Source: Salipiger mangrovisoli (GTDB lineage Bacteria > Pseudomonadota > Alphaproteobacteria > Rhodobacterales > Rhodobacteraceae). Taken from it: 64,000 nt of DNA. Positions 53,480-62,846 of the stretch are shown here, piece after piece. A program made the position numbers and the translations under genes. The notes under the pieces were generated by a model. It searched no databases. It had not been told where the DNA came from and worked only from the letters and a program-made list of their open reading frames with translations. How positions within the stretch are numbered: position 1 is the first letter of the stretch; every line of letters begins with the position of its first letter. The stretch covers positions 1 to 64,000 of the forward strand of contig NZ_JADFFK010000011.1 in NCBI RefSeq assembly GCF_015223355.1, given 5' to 3'.

Positions 53480-54684
53480 TGCGGGCCTTCCTGGTGGTGA
53501 TGGATTCGGTGGGGATCGGCGGCGCGCCGGATGCGGCCTCGTATTTCAACGCAGGCGTGCCCGACACCGGGGCCAATACGCTGGCCCATATCGCGCAGGC
53601 CTGTGCCGGGGGCCGGGCCGAGGAGGGTCGCAGCGGGCCGCTGCGCCTGCCGGTGCTGGATGCGTTGGGACTGGGCGCAGCCGTGCGGCTGGCCAGCGGC
53701 GACGCGGTGCCGGGGCTGGGGGCGGAGCCTTCGGGGCTTTGGGGCGCGGCGTCGGAGCGCTCGAGGGGCAAGGACACGCCCTCGGGCCATTGGGAACTGG
53801 CGGGGCTGCCGGTGCCCTGGGACTGGCACTATTTCCCCGAAGCGCCGCCGGTTTTCCCGGCGGAGCTCTTGGCAAGGGTCTGCGAGATCGCCGGCGCAGA
53901 GGGCACGCTGGCCAATTGCCACGGCTCGGGCACGGTGATGCTTGAGGAATATGGCGAGGCGCACCAGCGCACGGGATGGCCGATCTGCTACACCTCGGCC
54001 GACAGCGTCTTCCAGATCGCCGCGCATGAGGAGAGCTTCGGGCTGGAGCGCCTGCTCGACCTCTGCGAGAAGATCGCCCCGGTGCTGCACGAGATGAAGG
54101 TGGGCCGGGTCATCGCGCGACCCTTCCTCGGGGAGCCGGGCAGCTACAGGCGCACCACCAACCGGCACGACTACGCGATCATGCCGCCGGAGCGGATCCT
54201 CACCAACTGGGTGCAGGATGCCGGGCGGCGGGTCTACGCCATCGGCAAGATCGGCGACATCTTCTCGATGCAGGGCATCGACGAGGTCCGCAAGGGCGAC
54301 GATGCCACGCTCATGCGCCATCTGAACGATCTCGTGGACGAGGCCGAGGAGGGCTCGCTCACCTTCGCCAATTTCGTCGAGTTCGACAGCCTCTACGGTC
54401 ACCGCCGCGACGTCTCTGGCTACGCCCGCGCGCTCGAGTGGTTCGACGCCGGGCTGGGCCGGCTGCTGCCGCGCCTGCGTGCGGGGGACCTGCTGCTGAT
54501 CACCGCCGATCATGGCAATGACCCGACGTGGACCGGCACCGACCACACGCGCGAGCGCGTTCCGGTGCTTGTGCACGGGCGCGGGGCAGGGCAGATCGGG
54601 CGGATCGCATTCGCCGATGTGGCGGCAAGTATCGCGGCGCACCTGGGGGTGCCCGCGCAAGGACCGGGAAGGAGCTTCCTTTGA
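53479..54684 (+). CDS. deoB: Phosphopentomutase
   Basis: 401 residues. It converts (deoxy)ribose-1-phosphate to the 5-phosphate, following thymidine phosphorylase. Metal-binding motifs of the alkaline-phosphatase superfamily are in VVMDSVGIGGAPDA at the N-terminus and ITADHGNDP near the C-terminus. The catalytic Thr-type region is SRGKDTPSGHWE. The ATG overlaps the deoA stop (TGATG). Confidence 0.95.
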   Translation: MRAFLVVMDSVGIGGAPDAASYFNAGVPDTGANTLAHIAQACAGGRAEEGRSGPLRLPVLDALGLGAAVRLASGDAVPGLGAEPSGLWGAASERSRGKDTPSGHWELAGLPVPWDWHYFPEAPPVFPAELLARVCEIAGAEGTLANCHGSGTVMLEEYGEAHQRTGWPICYTSADSVFQIAAHEESFGLERLLDLCEKIAPVLHEMKVGRVIARPFLGEPGSYRRTTNRHDYAIMPPERILTNWVQDAGRRVYAIGKIGDIFSMQGIDEVRKGDDATLMRHLNDLVDEAEEGSLTFANFVEFDSLYGHRRDVSGYARALEWFDAGLGRLLPRLRAGDLLLITADHGNDPTWTGTDHTRERVPVLVHGRGAGQIGRIAFADVAASIAAHLGVPAQGPGRSFL

Positions 54685-55703
54685 GAGACCCAAGAGACCA
54701 CGACGAGGAAAGCCTGCACCGGATCAAGGGGCTGCCCAAGGTCGAACTGCACCTGCACATCGAGGGCGCGGCACCGCCGTCCTTCATTCGCGGGCTGGCG
54801 CAGGAAAAGAAGGTGCGGCTCGACGGCGTCTTCGCCGAGGACGGCTCGTACATCTACCGCGACTTCGTGCATTTCCTCGAGGTCTACGAGGCGGCCACCT
54901 CGGTTCTGAGGTCGCCCGAGGATTACGCCCGGCTGACCACGGCGGTGCTCGAGGAATGCGCCTCGAACGGCGTGATCTACGCCGAGACCTTCATCTCGCC
55001 CGACTTCTGCGGCGGCGGCGACGTCGGCGCGTGGCGTGAATATCTGCACGCGATGCAGGATGCGGCGGACCGCGCCGAGCGCGACATGGGCATCACCCTG
55101 CGCGGCGTGGTCACCTGCGTGCGCCACTTCGGCCCCGAGAAGGCCAAGGCGGCGGCGCTCTGCGCGGCGGAGACCGCCGGCGACTGGATTGTCGGCTTCG
55201 GCATGGGCGGCGACGAGAACCGCGGCGAGCAGCGCGACTTTGCCTACAGTTTCGACATGGCGCGCGAGGCCGGGCTGCGGCTGACCACCCACGCCGGCGA
55301 ATGGCGCGGCGCGGCCGAGGTGCGGCGGGCGATCGAGGATCTGGGCGTCGAGCGCATCGGCCACGGCGTGCGCGCCATCGAGGATCTCGCGCTGGTCGAC
55401 CTCATCGCCGAGCGCGGCATCACGCTCGAGGTCTGCCCCGGCTCCAACGTGCGGCTTGGCGTTTTCCCCTCGCTTGCCGCGCATCCGATCCAGAAGCTGC
55501 GCGATCGCGGGGCAAAGGTCACCGTCTCGACGGATGACCCGCCGTTCTTCCATTCCACCATGGTGCAGGAGTACGAAAACCTTGCACGCACCTTCGGATG
55601 GGAGGAAGAGGACTTCATCGAGATCGCCAAGTCCTCCGCGACCTCGGCCTTCTGCTCGGCCGACACGCGCGAGGCGCTGCTGAAGAGACTGGAGAGCGCA
55701 TGA
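54681..55703 (+). CDS. add: Adenosine deaminase
   Basis: 340 residues. It hydrolyses adenosine to inosine. Zinc and catalytic motifs are [11 protein letters not shown] (HxH), TTHAGEWRG, the ERIGHGVRA His and VSTDDPPFF (Asp). The start is TTG, overlapping the deoB stop (TTGA) with AAGGAG upstream. Although TTG is unusual, the N-terminus [11 protein letters not shown] and the spacing make it the best start. It overlaps upp by ATGA. Confidence 0.94.
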   Translation: MRDPRDHDEESLHRIKGLPKVELHLHIEGAAPPSFIRGLAQEKKVRLDGVFAEDGSYIYRDFVHFLEVYEAATSVLRSPEDYARLTTAVLEECASNGVIYAETFISPDFCGGGDVGAWREYLHAMQDAADRAERDMGITLRGVVTCVRHFGPEKAKAAALCAAETAGDWIVGFGMGGDENRGEQRDFAYSFDMAREAGLRLTTHAGEWRGAAEVRRAIEDLGVERIGHGVRAIEDLALVDLIAERGITLEVCPGSNVRLGVFPSLAAHPIQKLRDRGAKVTVSTDDPPFFHSTMVQEYENLARTFGWEEEDFIEIAKSSATSAFCSADTREALLKRLESA

Positions 55704-56329
55704 AACACCTGACCGTCGTAGATCACCCGCTGGTGCAGCACAAACTCACCCTCATGCGGGAAAAGGACACGTCGACTGCCTCCTTCCGCCAGCTGCTGCG
55801 CGAGATTTCCCTGCTGCTGGCCTATGAGGTGACCCGCGAGTTGCCGGTGACCAGCAAGCAGATCGAGACCCCGCTCTGCGAGATGGCCGCCCCGACGATC
55901 GAGGGCAAGAAGCTGGTGCTGGTGTCGATCCTGCGCGCCGGAAACGGGCTGCTCGACGGCATCCTCGAGCTGATCCCGGCGGCCCGCGTCGGCTTTGTCG
56001 GCCTCTACCGCGACGAGGAGACGCTGGAGCCGGTGCAGTATTACTTCAAGGTTCCCAAGAACCTCGAGGACCGCACGGTGATCGCGGTGGACCCGATGCT
56101 GGCCACGGGCAACTCCTCGGCCGCGGCGATCGACCTGCTGAAACAGGCGGGCGCGAAGAACATCATCTTCCTGTGCCTGCTGGCCTCGCCCGAGGGCGTG
56201 GCGCGGATGAAAGAGGCGCACCCCGACGTTCCGATCATCACCGCCTCGCTCGATGAGAAGCTCAATGAAAAAGGCTATATCGTTCCTGGACTAGGGGATG
56301 CGGGAGACCGCATGTTCGGCACAAAATAA
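55700..56329 (+). CDS. upp: Uracil phosphoribosyltransferase
   Basis: 209 residues. It combines uracil and PRPP to UMP. The PRPP loop is [17 protein letters not shown], and the uracil-binding C-terminus is [16 protein letters not shown]. The ATG overlaps the add stop. It is the last gene of the salvage operon, which turns nucleosides into uracil, hypoxanthine precursors and pentose phosphate, with recapture of uracil. Confidence 0.96.
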   Translation: MKHLTVVDHPLVQHKLTLMREKDTSTASFRQLLREISLLLAYEVTRELPVTSKQIETPLCEMAAPTIEGKKLVLVSILRAGNGLLDGILELIPAARVGFVGLYRDEETLEPVQYYFKVPKNLEDRTVIAVDPMLATGNSSAAAIDLLKQAGAKNIIFLCLLASPEGVARMKEAHPDVPIITASLDEKLNEKGYIVPGLGDAGDRMFGTK

Positions 56330-56347
56330 GCCCTCTCAACGCTTTAC

Positions 56348-56384
56348 AGCTGCGCGGCGGTCATGCAAGACTGGCCGCGCAGCT
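56348..56384 (+). terminator. 11-bp inverted repeat after the salvage operon
   Basis: AGCTGCGCGGC (56348-56358) and GCCGCGCAGCT (56374-56384) form a perfect stem with a 15-base loop just after upp. The right arm ends 13 bp before the next start codon, so it could also form in that gene's leader. No T-tract. Confidence 0.45.
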
Positions 56385-56397
56385 TCCTGGGGGCGAC

Positions 56398-57675
56398 ATG
56401 CGTATCACGGTTCTGGCACGTCACGCCATTCTGGCACTCGGCACGGCCCTCGGGTCGGTTCTCGCAGCCGCGCCGGTGCTGGCACAGCGGATCGACACGA
56501 TCAGCGAGCCGGCAGAACTGCCCCCATCAAGCTTCACTGGCCCGCAATATGTCGACAGCCGTGGCTGCGTGTTCATCCGCGCCGGCTTTGACGATGCGGT
56601 GATCTGGGTGCCGCGGGTCAGCCGTGCGGGCGCGCCGGTCTGCGGCTACGCACCGAGCCTTGCCGGCCAGAGCCGCAGCGTCGAGGCCCCCGCCGCGCCC
56701 GCTCCGGCCCCCGCCCCGACCACCCAGACACGCAGCGCCCGTGCCGCGCCCACCGGCGCTCCGATGGCCACCGTCGCCTCGAAGCCGGCGTCTGCCCCGG
56801 CACCGGTCGCCGTGGTGAAGGCGCCCGCATCGAAGCCACCCGCCGCCCCGGCACCGCGTGTCGTGGCCAGCGTGCCGGCGGCGAAGCCGGCCCCAACCCG
56901 TGCCCCGTCTGCGACCGCCGTGCCCGCGCCGACCCGTGGCCAACTTGTCGGCGGCGCCTGCGCTCCGGGCTTCAGCGGCCAGATCGTCAGCGACGGGCGC
57001 AGCGTGCGCTGCGGTCCGCAGACCAGCCCCTATGCAACCGAAGTGCGGCGCGGCGAAGCACCGGCTCCGGGCAAGAACGTCTACTACAATCACGGCGGCG
57101 GCCTTGGCAGCTGGCAGGACGGCAAGCTCATGGTGCCGGGAAGTACCCGCATTCTGCCGCGCCATGTCTTCGAGGAAGGCCCGGCCGAGCGCACCGTCGT
57201 TCCGGCGGGCTATCGCCCCGCCTGGGAAGATGATCGGCTGAATCCGAACCGCGCCCTGCAAACGGTGAAGGGCTATTACGACACCCAGCGGGTCTGGACC
57301 CAGGAGGTGCCGCGTGCCTCCACCGCCGGCACGGTGGTCGTCGCCCAGGCCCCGCGCGTGCGCTTCGAGGGGGACCCGGCGCTGAAGCCGGCGCAATCGA
57401 CCACCGCCACCACGATGATCGCCGCGGCCTCGGACGGCGCCTCCGACGCCGGCTCCGCGCCGCGCTATGTTCAGATCGGGGTCTTCTCGACGGCGGATCG
57501 CGCCGGCGAGGCGACACGCCGCCTGCGCGCCGCGGGGCTGCCGGTCGAAGAACTCCTGCGCAAATCCGACGGCATGCGCCGCCTGCGCGTCGGCCCCTAT
57601 TCCGATGCACGGGACGCGGGTCTCGCGCTGGCGAAGGTCCGCGCCACCGGCTATCGGGGTGCGATCCTGCGTTGA
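56398..57675 (+). CDS. SPOR-domain periplasmic protein
   Basis: 425 residues with a signal peptide (cleavage near VLAQ). The N-terminal part has a cysteine-bearing segment (DSRGCVFIRAGFDDAVIWVP). A long Ala/Pro-rich linker follows (about residues 95-180), and the C-terminus is a SPOR domain (RYVQIGVFSTADRAGEATRR, then RLRVGPYSDARDAGLAL). SPOR domains bind denuded peptidoglycan at division sites, so a cell-wall or division role is likely. It stands alone after the salvage operon. Confidence 0.85.
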   Translation: MRITVLARHAILALGTALGSVLAAAPVLAQRIDTISEPAELPPSSFTGPQYVDSRGCVFIRAGFDDAVIWVPRVSRAGAPVCGYAPSLAGQSRSVEAPAAPAPAPAPTTQTRSARAAPTGAPMATVASKPASAPAPVAVVKAPASKPPAAPAPRVVASVPAAKPAPTRAPSATAVPAPTRGQLVGGACAPGFSGQIVSDGRSVRCGPQTSPYATEVRRGEAPAPGKNVYYNHGGGLGSWQDGKLMVPGSTRILPRHVFEEGPAERTVVPAGYRPAWEDDRLNPNRALQTVKGYYDTQRVWTQEVPRASTAGTVVVAQAPRVRFEGDPALKPAQSTTATTMIAAASDGASDAGSAPRYVQIGVFSTADRAGEATRRLRAAGLPVEELLRKSDGMRRLRVGPYSDARDAGLALAKVRATGYRGAILR

Positions 57676-57816
57676 GCGTGACATTCGCCTAGGCAGGATA
57701 TCTCGGGAGAGACCGCCGCTACGGTCGGGGCGCTGCCGTCATTTGCCGCGCTGAAAAGCCCGCGGGATGGATCGTCTGAGAAGACACGGGACCAAAGCCG
57801 CTCTGCCAGCGCGTCG

Positions 57817-58842
57817 TCAGCCGCCGCAGATGCCCTGCAACCTTACCCAATCCGCATCGCTGAGCACCTGCACGCTGCCCTCGGCGGCGCGCGGGTCGCC
57901 CTCGACCAGCGGCAGCACCGACTCTCCGGTGATGTCGCGGGCGTAGGCATAGGGCGAGCTGCGCAGCTCGATTTTCGCGAAGCCGGCCAGCAGCTCGTTG
58001 GTCGGGACGGGGGTCTGCGGCCTCGTGAGCAGCGCCTCGGCGTAGCTTTCCAGCGTGCCGCGCGGCAATGAACCGGTGGTCAGCAGCTTGAGGCTCGACC
58101 ATAGGCCGGCGTGGCGCAGCAGGTCGCCCAGCGGGTCCGATTGCTTGGCCCGCAGCGACTCGGCGAGGATGTATCCGGCCGCGACGTCGGGATCCTCGTA
58201 ATCCTCCAGCAATTCGTCGCTGATCAGGATGAGCCCGCCGGGCAGATGTGCCGTGTCGCGCAGCCCGTCACGCAGCACCACGAGGTCGCCGCGGCGGCTC
58301 TCGCCAAGCACACGCGCCGCGAGGTGGCGCAGCGGACGCACCGCCTCGTCGGTGCCGCAGGGACGCCCCGAAACGCGGCTGATCTGGCCAAGCAGCGCCT
58401 GGCCGATCTCGACCCGCTTGGCGCGTGGCACGACGCGCTCCGCGTGATCGAGAAGCGCGCCGGGCAGCCAGAGCAGTACCCCGGCCGCGACCAACGCGGC
58501 GATGCCGATCACCATGCGCAGACGCAGCTTGCCTGGCTTGGGACGCCGCCGCTCGATGTCGCGCAACACCCGGTCGATGGCATCGATCATCGTGGTTTCG
58601 TCCTCGGACAGCTCCAGTGTCTCGCCAGGGTCGCCGTCGGGGTGATAGAGCGCCGGGCTGCGGCCCTTGTTGGCGCGCACCACCGCGGCCATGGACCAAT
58701 GCGACAGCGCGCGGCCGGAAATATCCGAGACGGTCAGCGTGGCGTCGCCCATCGACAGGATCACCTCGCGCCGCTGCGCATCCGGCTCGGGCCGCCAGAG
58801 CGCGGTGGCTTCGAGGCGCTGGTACTCCTTGAGGGCTGTCAT
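57817..58842 (-). CDS. Membrane protein with a degenerate M48-like domain
   Basis: About 341 residues from MTALKEYQRLEATALWRP (a GTG at 58890 is possible; ribosome sites are weak for both). The N-terminal part is a beta-rich domain (REVILSMGDATLTVSDIS), followed by one membrane helix (VIGIAALVAAGVLLWLPG). The C-terminal domain has GGLILISDELLEDYEDPDVA, which echoes the region before the zinc motif of M48 peptidases, but there is no HExxH. I would call it a hypothetical membrane protein related to, but not functioning as, such peptidases. Confidence 0.65.
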   Translation of the reverse strand: MTALKEYQRLEATALWRPEPDAQRREVILSMGDATLTVSDISGRALSHWSMAAVVRANKGRSPALYHPDGDPGETLELSEDETTMIDAIDRVLRDIERRRPKPGKLRLRMVIGIAALVAAGVLLWLPGALLDHAERVVPRAKRVEIGQALLGQISRVSGRPCGTDEAVRPLRHLAARVLGESRRGDLVVLRDGLRDTAHLPGGLILISDELLEDYEDPDVAAGYILAESLRAKQSDPLGDLLRHAGLWSSLKLLTTGSLPRGTLESYAEALLTRPQTPVPTNELLAGFAKIELRSSPYAYARDITGESVLPLVEGDPRAAEGSVQVLSDADWVRLQGICGG

Positions 58843-59090
58843 GCTTGAGGCGTTCTCGGGGCGATCTCGGGGGCGGTCAGGGGCGGTCACGGGCGCTGTT
58901 CAGGGTCGGACATCGACCTGCCCGGGCCTTGTTCCGCCCCTGATTAGCAAGCTCCCCGCGCAGGAGCAATCGCTGCCGCGCCACTGGCGGCACTCGGGGC
59001 CCCGAGAAGGCGATAAGGTGGCGAAAAAGACGCGGCCTGGATGGGGGTTACGGATGTTCAGCGCGGCCGGTGGCGGTTAGGCTCGCCGGC

Positions 59091-59753
59091 ATGATCATCT
59101 CGCCCGGCCGTGGCTACATCTTCGTGCATATCCCCAAGACCGGGGGCACCTCGCTGGCGCGGGCGCTGGAGGCGCGCGCCCACCGCGACGACATCCTGGT
59201 CGGCGATACGCCGAAGGCACTGCGGCGCCGGGGGCGGTTGAAGGGGCTGACACCGCGTGGGCGACTCTGGAAGCATTCCACGCTGGCCGACATCGATGGC
59301 ATCCTGACGCCGGTGCAGATCGCCGGGATGCGCCGCGTTGCCCTGGTGCGCAACCCGTGGGACCGGATGGTGAGCTACTATCACTGGCTGCGCGGGCAGC
59401 GCTTCGAGCACCCCGCGGTGCGGCTCTCGCAGGAACTCGACTTCGGGGCCTTCCTGCTGCATCCGCAGACCACCGCCAGCCTGCGCGCCTGGCCCGCCGA
59501 GCGCTACCTGCGCGATGCCACCGGGGCGGATCGGGGCGACATCTGGCTGCGGCTCGAGCAGCTTGAAGGTGATCTCGCGCCCTTCGAGGCGCATCTGGGT
59601 TTCCGGCTCGACATCGGCCATGAAAACGCCTCGGCCCGCCGCCGCGACTACCGGGGCTACTACGATGCGCGCACCGCGGACCATCTCGCCGAAATCTGCG
59701 CTTTGGAGATCGCCCGCTTCGGCTATGGCTTCGACGGGGACAGCGGCGCGTGA
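59091..59753 (+). CDS. Sulfotransferase family protein
   Basis: About 220 residues. The PAPS-binding 5'-phosphosulfate loop is FVHIPKTGGTSLARAL near the N-terminus and the 3'-phosphate motif is LVRNPWDRMVSYYHWL. These are typical of the carbohydrate/chondroitin-type sulfotransferase families. It would move sulfate from PAPS to a glycan or other surface molecule. The ATG at 59091 is preferred over GTG 59070 since MIISPGRGYIFVHIPK is the family start. A gap containing a CtrA-like site follows. Confidence 0.85.
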   Translation: MIISPGRGYIFVHIPKTGGTSLARALEARAHRDDILVGDTPKALRRRGRLKGLTPRGRLWKHSTLADIDGILTPVQIAGMRRVALVRNPWDRMVSYYHWLRGQRFEHPAVRLSQELDFGAFLLHPQTTASLRAWPAERYLRDATGADRGDIWLRLEQLEGDLAPFEAHLGFRLDIGHENASARRRDYRGYYDARTADHLAEICALEIARFGYGFDGDSGA

Positions 59754-59809
59754 CCTTTGTGGCGATGATTGGAAAAATTATGCCGAGTAAAGGGCCATTA
59801 AGAGTTTCG

Positions 59810-59824
59810 TTAACCAATTGTTAA
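59810..59824. promoter_or_regulatory. CtrA-like binding site TTAA-N7-TTAA
   Basis: TTAACCAATTGTTAA at 59810-59824 matches the CtrA consensus TTAA-N7-TTAA exactly. A third TTAA lies at 59798-59801. It is in the 296-bp gap between the sulfotransferase and RNase T2 stops, where no gene start is obvious; an unannotated transcript or small gene downstream (59825-60049) may be its target. That gap otherwise shows no convincing ORF. Confidence 0.5.
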
Positions 59825-60049
59825 GAGCTTGCCGATTTGACTGTCGGCACGGTCGCGCCTTCGTCTACTGGCGGCCGTGCCAGGGGGTGAACCGCCCTAT
59901 GATCGTTTCCGTTTTCTGTATGCTGGCAAGCATTTGATCTTGGATCGGGTACACCCTCTGGCGCTTTTTATCCCGGCAATCTCGGACCGTTCCGCGCAGG
60001 CCTGTGCTGGCTTGGTCGCGCGCGCCTTCTGGGCTGCCTGACGAGGATC

Positions 60050-60694
60050 TCAACGGATCGGATCGAGAAGCGCGTTCTTCAGGCGGCAGTCCTTAACCAC
60101 GTCCTGGCCACAGGGTACCGGCTCCAGGTCCTTGGACAGGCACAGCCGTGCCTCCTGAATGCGCCCGGACTGGCAGGTGATGGTCAGCATGTCCGGCTGC
60201 CATCCGGGGTTCGCCTCGAGAAAGGCGTCCTCGACCACCTGTGCAGGCAGGGTGACCGGCGCATCGAGCCGGCGCAGCACCTCGGGCCGGTTCACCGCGG
60301 CAAAGGCGCGCCGCGCGAGCGCGAAGTAGTCCTGCGCGGACAGCCCGGCGCAGACGCCGTGCTTCTTCCACTGGTACCAGGCGAGCCCCTGCGTGCCCAT
60401 GATGTCGGCCATGGCCGCGGTCTCGGCCCGGCTTGGCGGGCGCGCCGGACTGGCGCAATAGGACGGATAGCCGCGATGGTACTGCGGCCAGAGCCCGTGC
60501 AGCACCCATCCCAGGTCGCGGTCGCATTGCGGCGACTTCTTGGCCTCGCCGCCAAGCGCGCACCAGGTCGGCGACCAGCTCAGAGACAGCACGTAATAGT
60601 CGAACTCGCCCGGCCGCTCGCCGTCGGCGCGGGCCGCCGGTGCACAGGCGGCAAGACATGCGGCAAAGAAGAGCGGGATGGGCAGCCAGCGCAT
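60050..60694 (-). CDS. Ribonuclease T2 family protein
   Basis: 214 residues with a signal peptide (cleavage near ARA, residue 23). Both catalytic segments are present: CAS I LHGLWPQY (His66) and CAS II WKKHGVC (His112). Cysteines for family disulfides are present as well. The enzyme cleaves RNA in the periplasm or outside. GAGGAAAGAG precedes the ATG at 60692-60694; the frame runs to 60793 without likeness. It is divergent from trcR. Confidence 0.92.
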   Translation of the reverse strand: MRWLPIPLFFAACLAACAPAARADGERPGEFDYYVLSLSWSPTWCALGGEAKKSPQCDRDLGWVLHGLWPQYHRGYPSYCASPARPPSRAETAAMADIMGTQGLAWYQWKKHGVCAGLSAQDYFALARRAFAAVNRPEVLRRLDAPVTLPAQVVEDAFLEANPGWQPDMLTITCQSGRIQEARLCLSKDLEPVPCGQDVVKDCRLKNALLDPIR

Positions 60695-60836
60695 TTTCTC
60701 TTTCCTCTTGGGTTCGCCGCGACTATATAGGCCCGAAGTTCCCCGACAACGGTAACCCGTCCTGGAGAAGTAATCCGGGACCTCCCGAGGCAAGCGCCTT
60801 GGGGGAGGGGAGAAGATTTACGTAAGGAGATGATCC

Positions 60837-61616
60837 ATGGCAAAACTGCTGCATCCCAAGGCGACCGCTGTCTGGCTCGTCGACAACACCACCCTCACCT
60901 TCAAGCAGATTGCCGACTTCACCGGCATGCACGAACTGGAAATTCAGGGCATCGCCGACGGTGACGTGGCTGGCGGCGTGAAGGGTTTCGACCCGGTCGC
61001 CAACAACCAGATCGAGCAGTCGGAAATCGACAAGGCCGAGAAGAACCCGCTCGCCAAGCTCAAGCTCAAGTACAACCCCGCCGCTGTCGACGAAGACAAG
61101 CGCCGTGGCCCGCGCTACACCCCGCTGTCGAAGCGCCAGGACCGTCCGAACGCGATCCTGTGGCTGGTGAAATTCCACCCCGAGCTTTCCGACGGCCAGA
61201 TCTCGAAGCTGGTGGGCACCACCAAGCCGACGATCCAGTCGATCCGCGAGCGCACCCACTGGAACATCCAGAACATGCAGCCGATCGATCCGGTCGCGCT
61301 TGGCCTCTGCCGCCAGTCCGAATTGGACGCCGCCGTGGCCAAGGCCGCGAAGAACCGCGCCGAGGTGATGACCGACGACGAGCGCCGCAAGCTGGTGTCG
61401 ACCGAGCAGAGCCTCGGCATGGACAGCCACGAGCCGCGTCTGCCGACCGCGATCGAGGGGCTCGAGACCTTCTCGCTCTCCGATCCGCGTGGCGAGGACG
61501 ACGAGGAAGAGGACACCGGTCCGAGCGATTTCTCGGATGCCGACAGCTTCTTCAACCTGCCCTCCGGCGGTCACGACGATGACGAGGACGAGGACGACGA
61601 GGATCCGCGCCGCTAA
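60837..61616 (+). CDS. trcR: Cell-cycle transcriptional regulator TrcR (DUF1013)
   Basis: 259 residues. The whole N-terminal two-thirds matches the DUF1013 family, named TrcR in current annotation: LLHPKATAVWLVDNTTLTF at the start, RPNAILWLVKFHPELSD, ISKLVGTTKPTIQSIRERTHW. These are two helix-turn-helix-like units. The C-terminal 45 residues are strongly acidic (Asp/Glu/Gly runs) and end in EDPRR. It is restricted to Alphaproteobacteria and associated with cell-cycle control. AAGGAG precedes the ATG and a hairpin (60781-60808) lies in the leader. Confidence 0.9.
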   Translation: MAKLLHPKATAVWLVDNTTLTFKQIADFTGMHELEIQGIADGDVAGGVKGFDPVANNQIEQSEIDKAEKNPLAKLKLKYNPAAVDEDKRRGPRYTPLSKRQDRPNAILWLVKFHPELSDGQISKLVGTTKPTIQSIRERTHWNIQNMQPIDPVALGLCRQSELDAAVAKAAKNRAEVMTDDERRKLVSTEQSLGMDSHEPRLPTAIEGLETFSLSDPRGEDDEEEDTGPSDFSDADSFFNLPSGGHDDDEDEDDEDPRR

Positions 61617-61653
61617 CGCGCGTTCCGATCCCGGATCGTCCCGAACTATGCAG

Positions 61654-61682
61654 GCCCGGCGCAGCGATGCGCCGGGCTTTTT
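61654..61682 (+). terminator. Rho-independent terminator after trcR
   Basis: GCCCGGCGCA (61654-61663), loop GCGA, TGCGCCGGGC (61668-61677), then TTTTT. This is the clearest intrinsic terminator in the window. Confidence 0.9.
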
Positions 61683-61877
61683 CCATTCCGGAAGAGCCTC
61701 TCTGCGGGCAGCGCCGACACGGCGTCCGCGTCCTCGCGTCACGCGCCGATGCGGCGGATTGACGGGTTTCGCGCAAGCGGATATCGGCTGCAAAAGATGC
61801 ACCCGAGCACGGTGCAGCGTGTCGCCCGCCGCGTGGCCATTACCGGCAAATGAGCGGGCCCTTTGGACAGATGAACG

Positions 61878-62828
61878 ATGCTGGGAACGTCTTTTCCCTG
61901 TGGTGATCCGCTTGCCGAACGGCGCGCGGGTTTTGCTGAAACGATGGCCCATCTGGGCGACTACGGCGGGGCGATCGAAGTCCTGCGCGGTGCGATGGAC
62001 ATCGTGCCGGGCTGGGCGGCCGGCTGGTTCCGGCTTGGCGAATACTTCGAGGCGGTGGGCGAGGTCGAGGCTGCGGCCGAGGCCTGGGACAAGGCGGTTG
62101 TCGCCGATCCGCGCGACCCGCTTGGCGCGGGGCTGCGCCGAGACTTGCTGCGCGGCGTGCCGGTGGCCGAAAGCATGCCTCCGGCCTTTGTCGAGCTCTT
62201 GTTCGACCAATACGCGCCGCGCTTCGAGCGCTCTTTGGTGGGCAAGCTGAACTACCGCGGACCGGAACTGTTGCTTGCCGCGCTGCGGGCGCAGGGGTTC
62301 ACGCAGGCTGGACACGCGCTGGATCTTGGCTGTGGCACCGGGCTCATGGGCGAGGTCCTGCGCTCCTCCTGCACCCGTCTTGACGGTTATGACATCTCGT
62401 CGGGCATGCTGGCCGAGGCCGAGGTCAAAGGTCTCTACGACGGGCTCGAAAAGCGTGACATCGGGGCGATGTCGGCGATCCTGCCGCGCTTCGACCTCAT
62501 CGTCGCGGCAGATGTGTTCATCTACCTCGGGGCGCTGGAGCGGGTGATCGGCTGGTGCGCCGGGGCGCTGGCTCCGGGTGGGCATCTGGCGTTCACGCTG
62601 GAGCTCGGCGAGGCGCCTGTGCAGCTGCGGGAAAGCCGCCGCTTCGCGCATTCGCGCGCCTATGTTCAGGGCCTTCTGGCCGAGGCGGGGTTTGCCGGGG
62701 TCGTTTTGGCGGATTGCGTGCTGCGGCAGGACCGCGGGCAGGATGTGGCCGCACTTCTGGTCACCGCGCGGGCCGCGTCGCGGGTGCTGGATCGCGAGGG
62801 CGACGGCGAGGCCGAGGCGCTCGTCTAG
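61878..62828 (+). CDS. TPR-containing SAM-dependent methyltransferase
   Basis: 316 residues. The first 90 residues have TPR-like helices (FAETMAHLGDYGGAIEVLRG, GWFRLGEYFEAVGEVEAAAE). A class I methyltransferase follows: motif I LDLGCGTGLMGEVL, YDISSGMLAEA, FDLIVAADVFIYLG and GGHLAFTLE. This matches a family of predicted methyltransferases with an N-terminal TPR. The acceptor is unknown. It converges on the beta-barrel gene at 62847. Confidence 0.88.
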   Translation: MLGTSFPCGDPLAERRAGFAETMAHLGDYGGAIEVLRGAMDIVPGWAAGWFRLGEYFEAVGEVEAAAEAWDKAVVADPRDPLGAGLRRDLLRGVPVAESMPPAFVELLFDQYAPRFERSLVGKLNYRGPELLLAALRAQGFTQAGHALDLGCGTGLMGEVLRSSCTRLDGYDISSGMLAEAEVKGLYDGLEKRDIGAMSAILPRFDLIVAADVFIYLGALERVIGWCAGALAPGGHLAFTLELGEAPVQLRESRRFAHSRAYVQGLLAEAGFAGVVLADCVLRQDRGQDVAALLVTARAASRVLDREGDGEAEALV

Positions 62829-62846
62829 AGCGCCTGCCCCTGCGGG

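Noticed and set aside
59865-60053. 62-codon minus-strand frame near the CtrA-like site
   Set aside because: No ribosome site or family likeness; composition like non-coding DNA.
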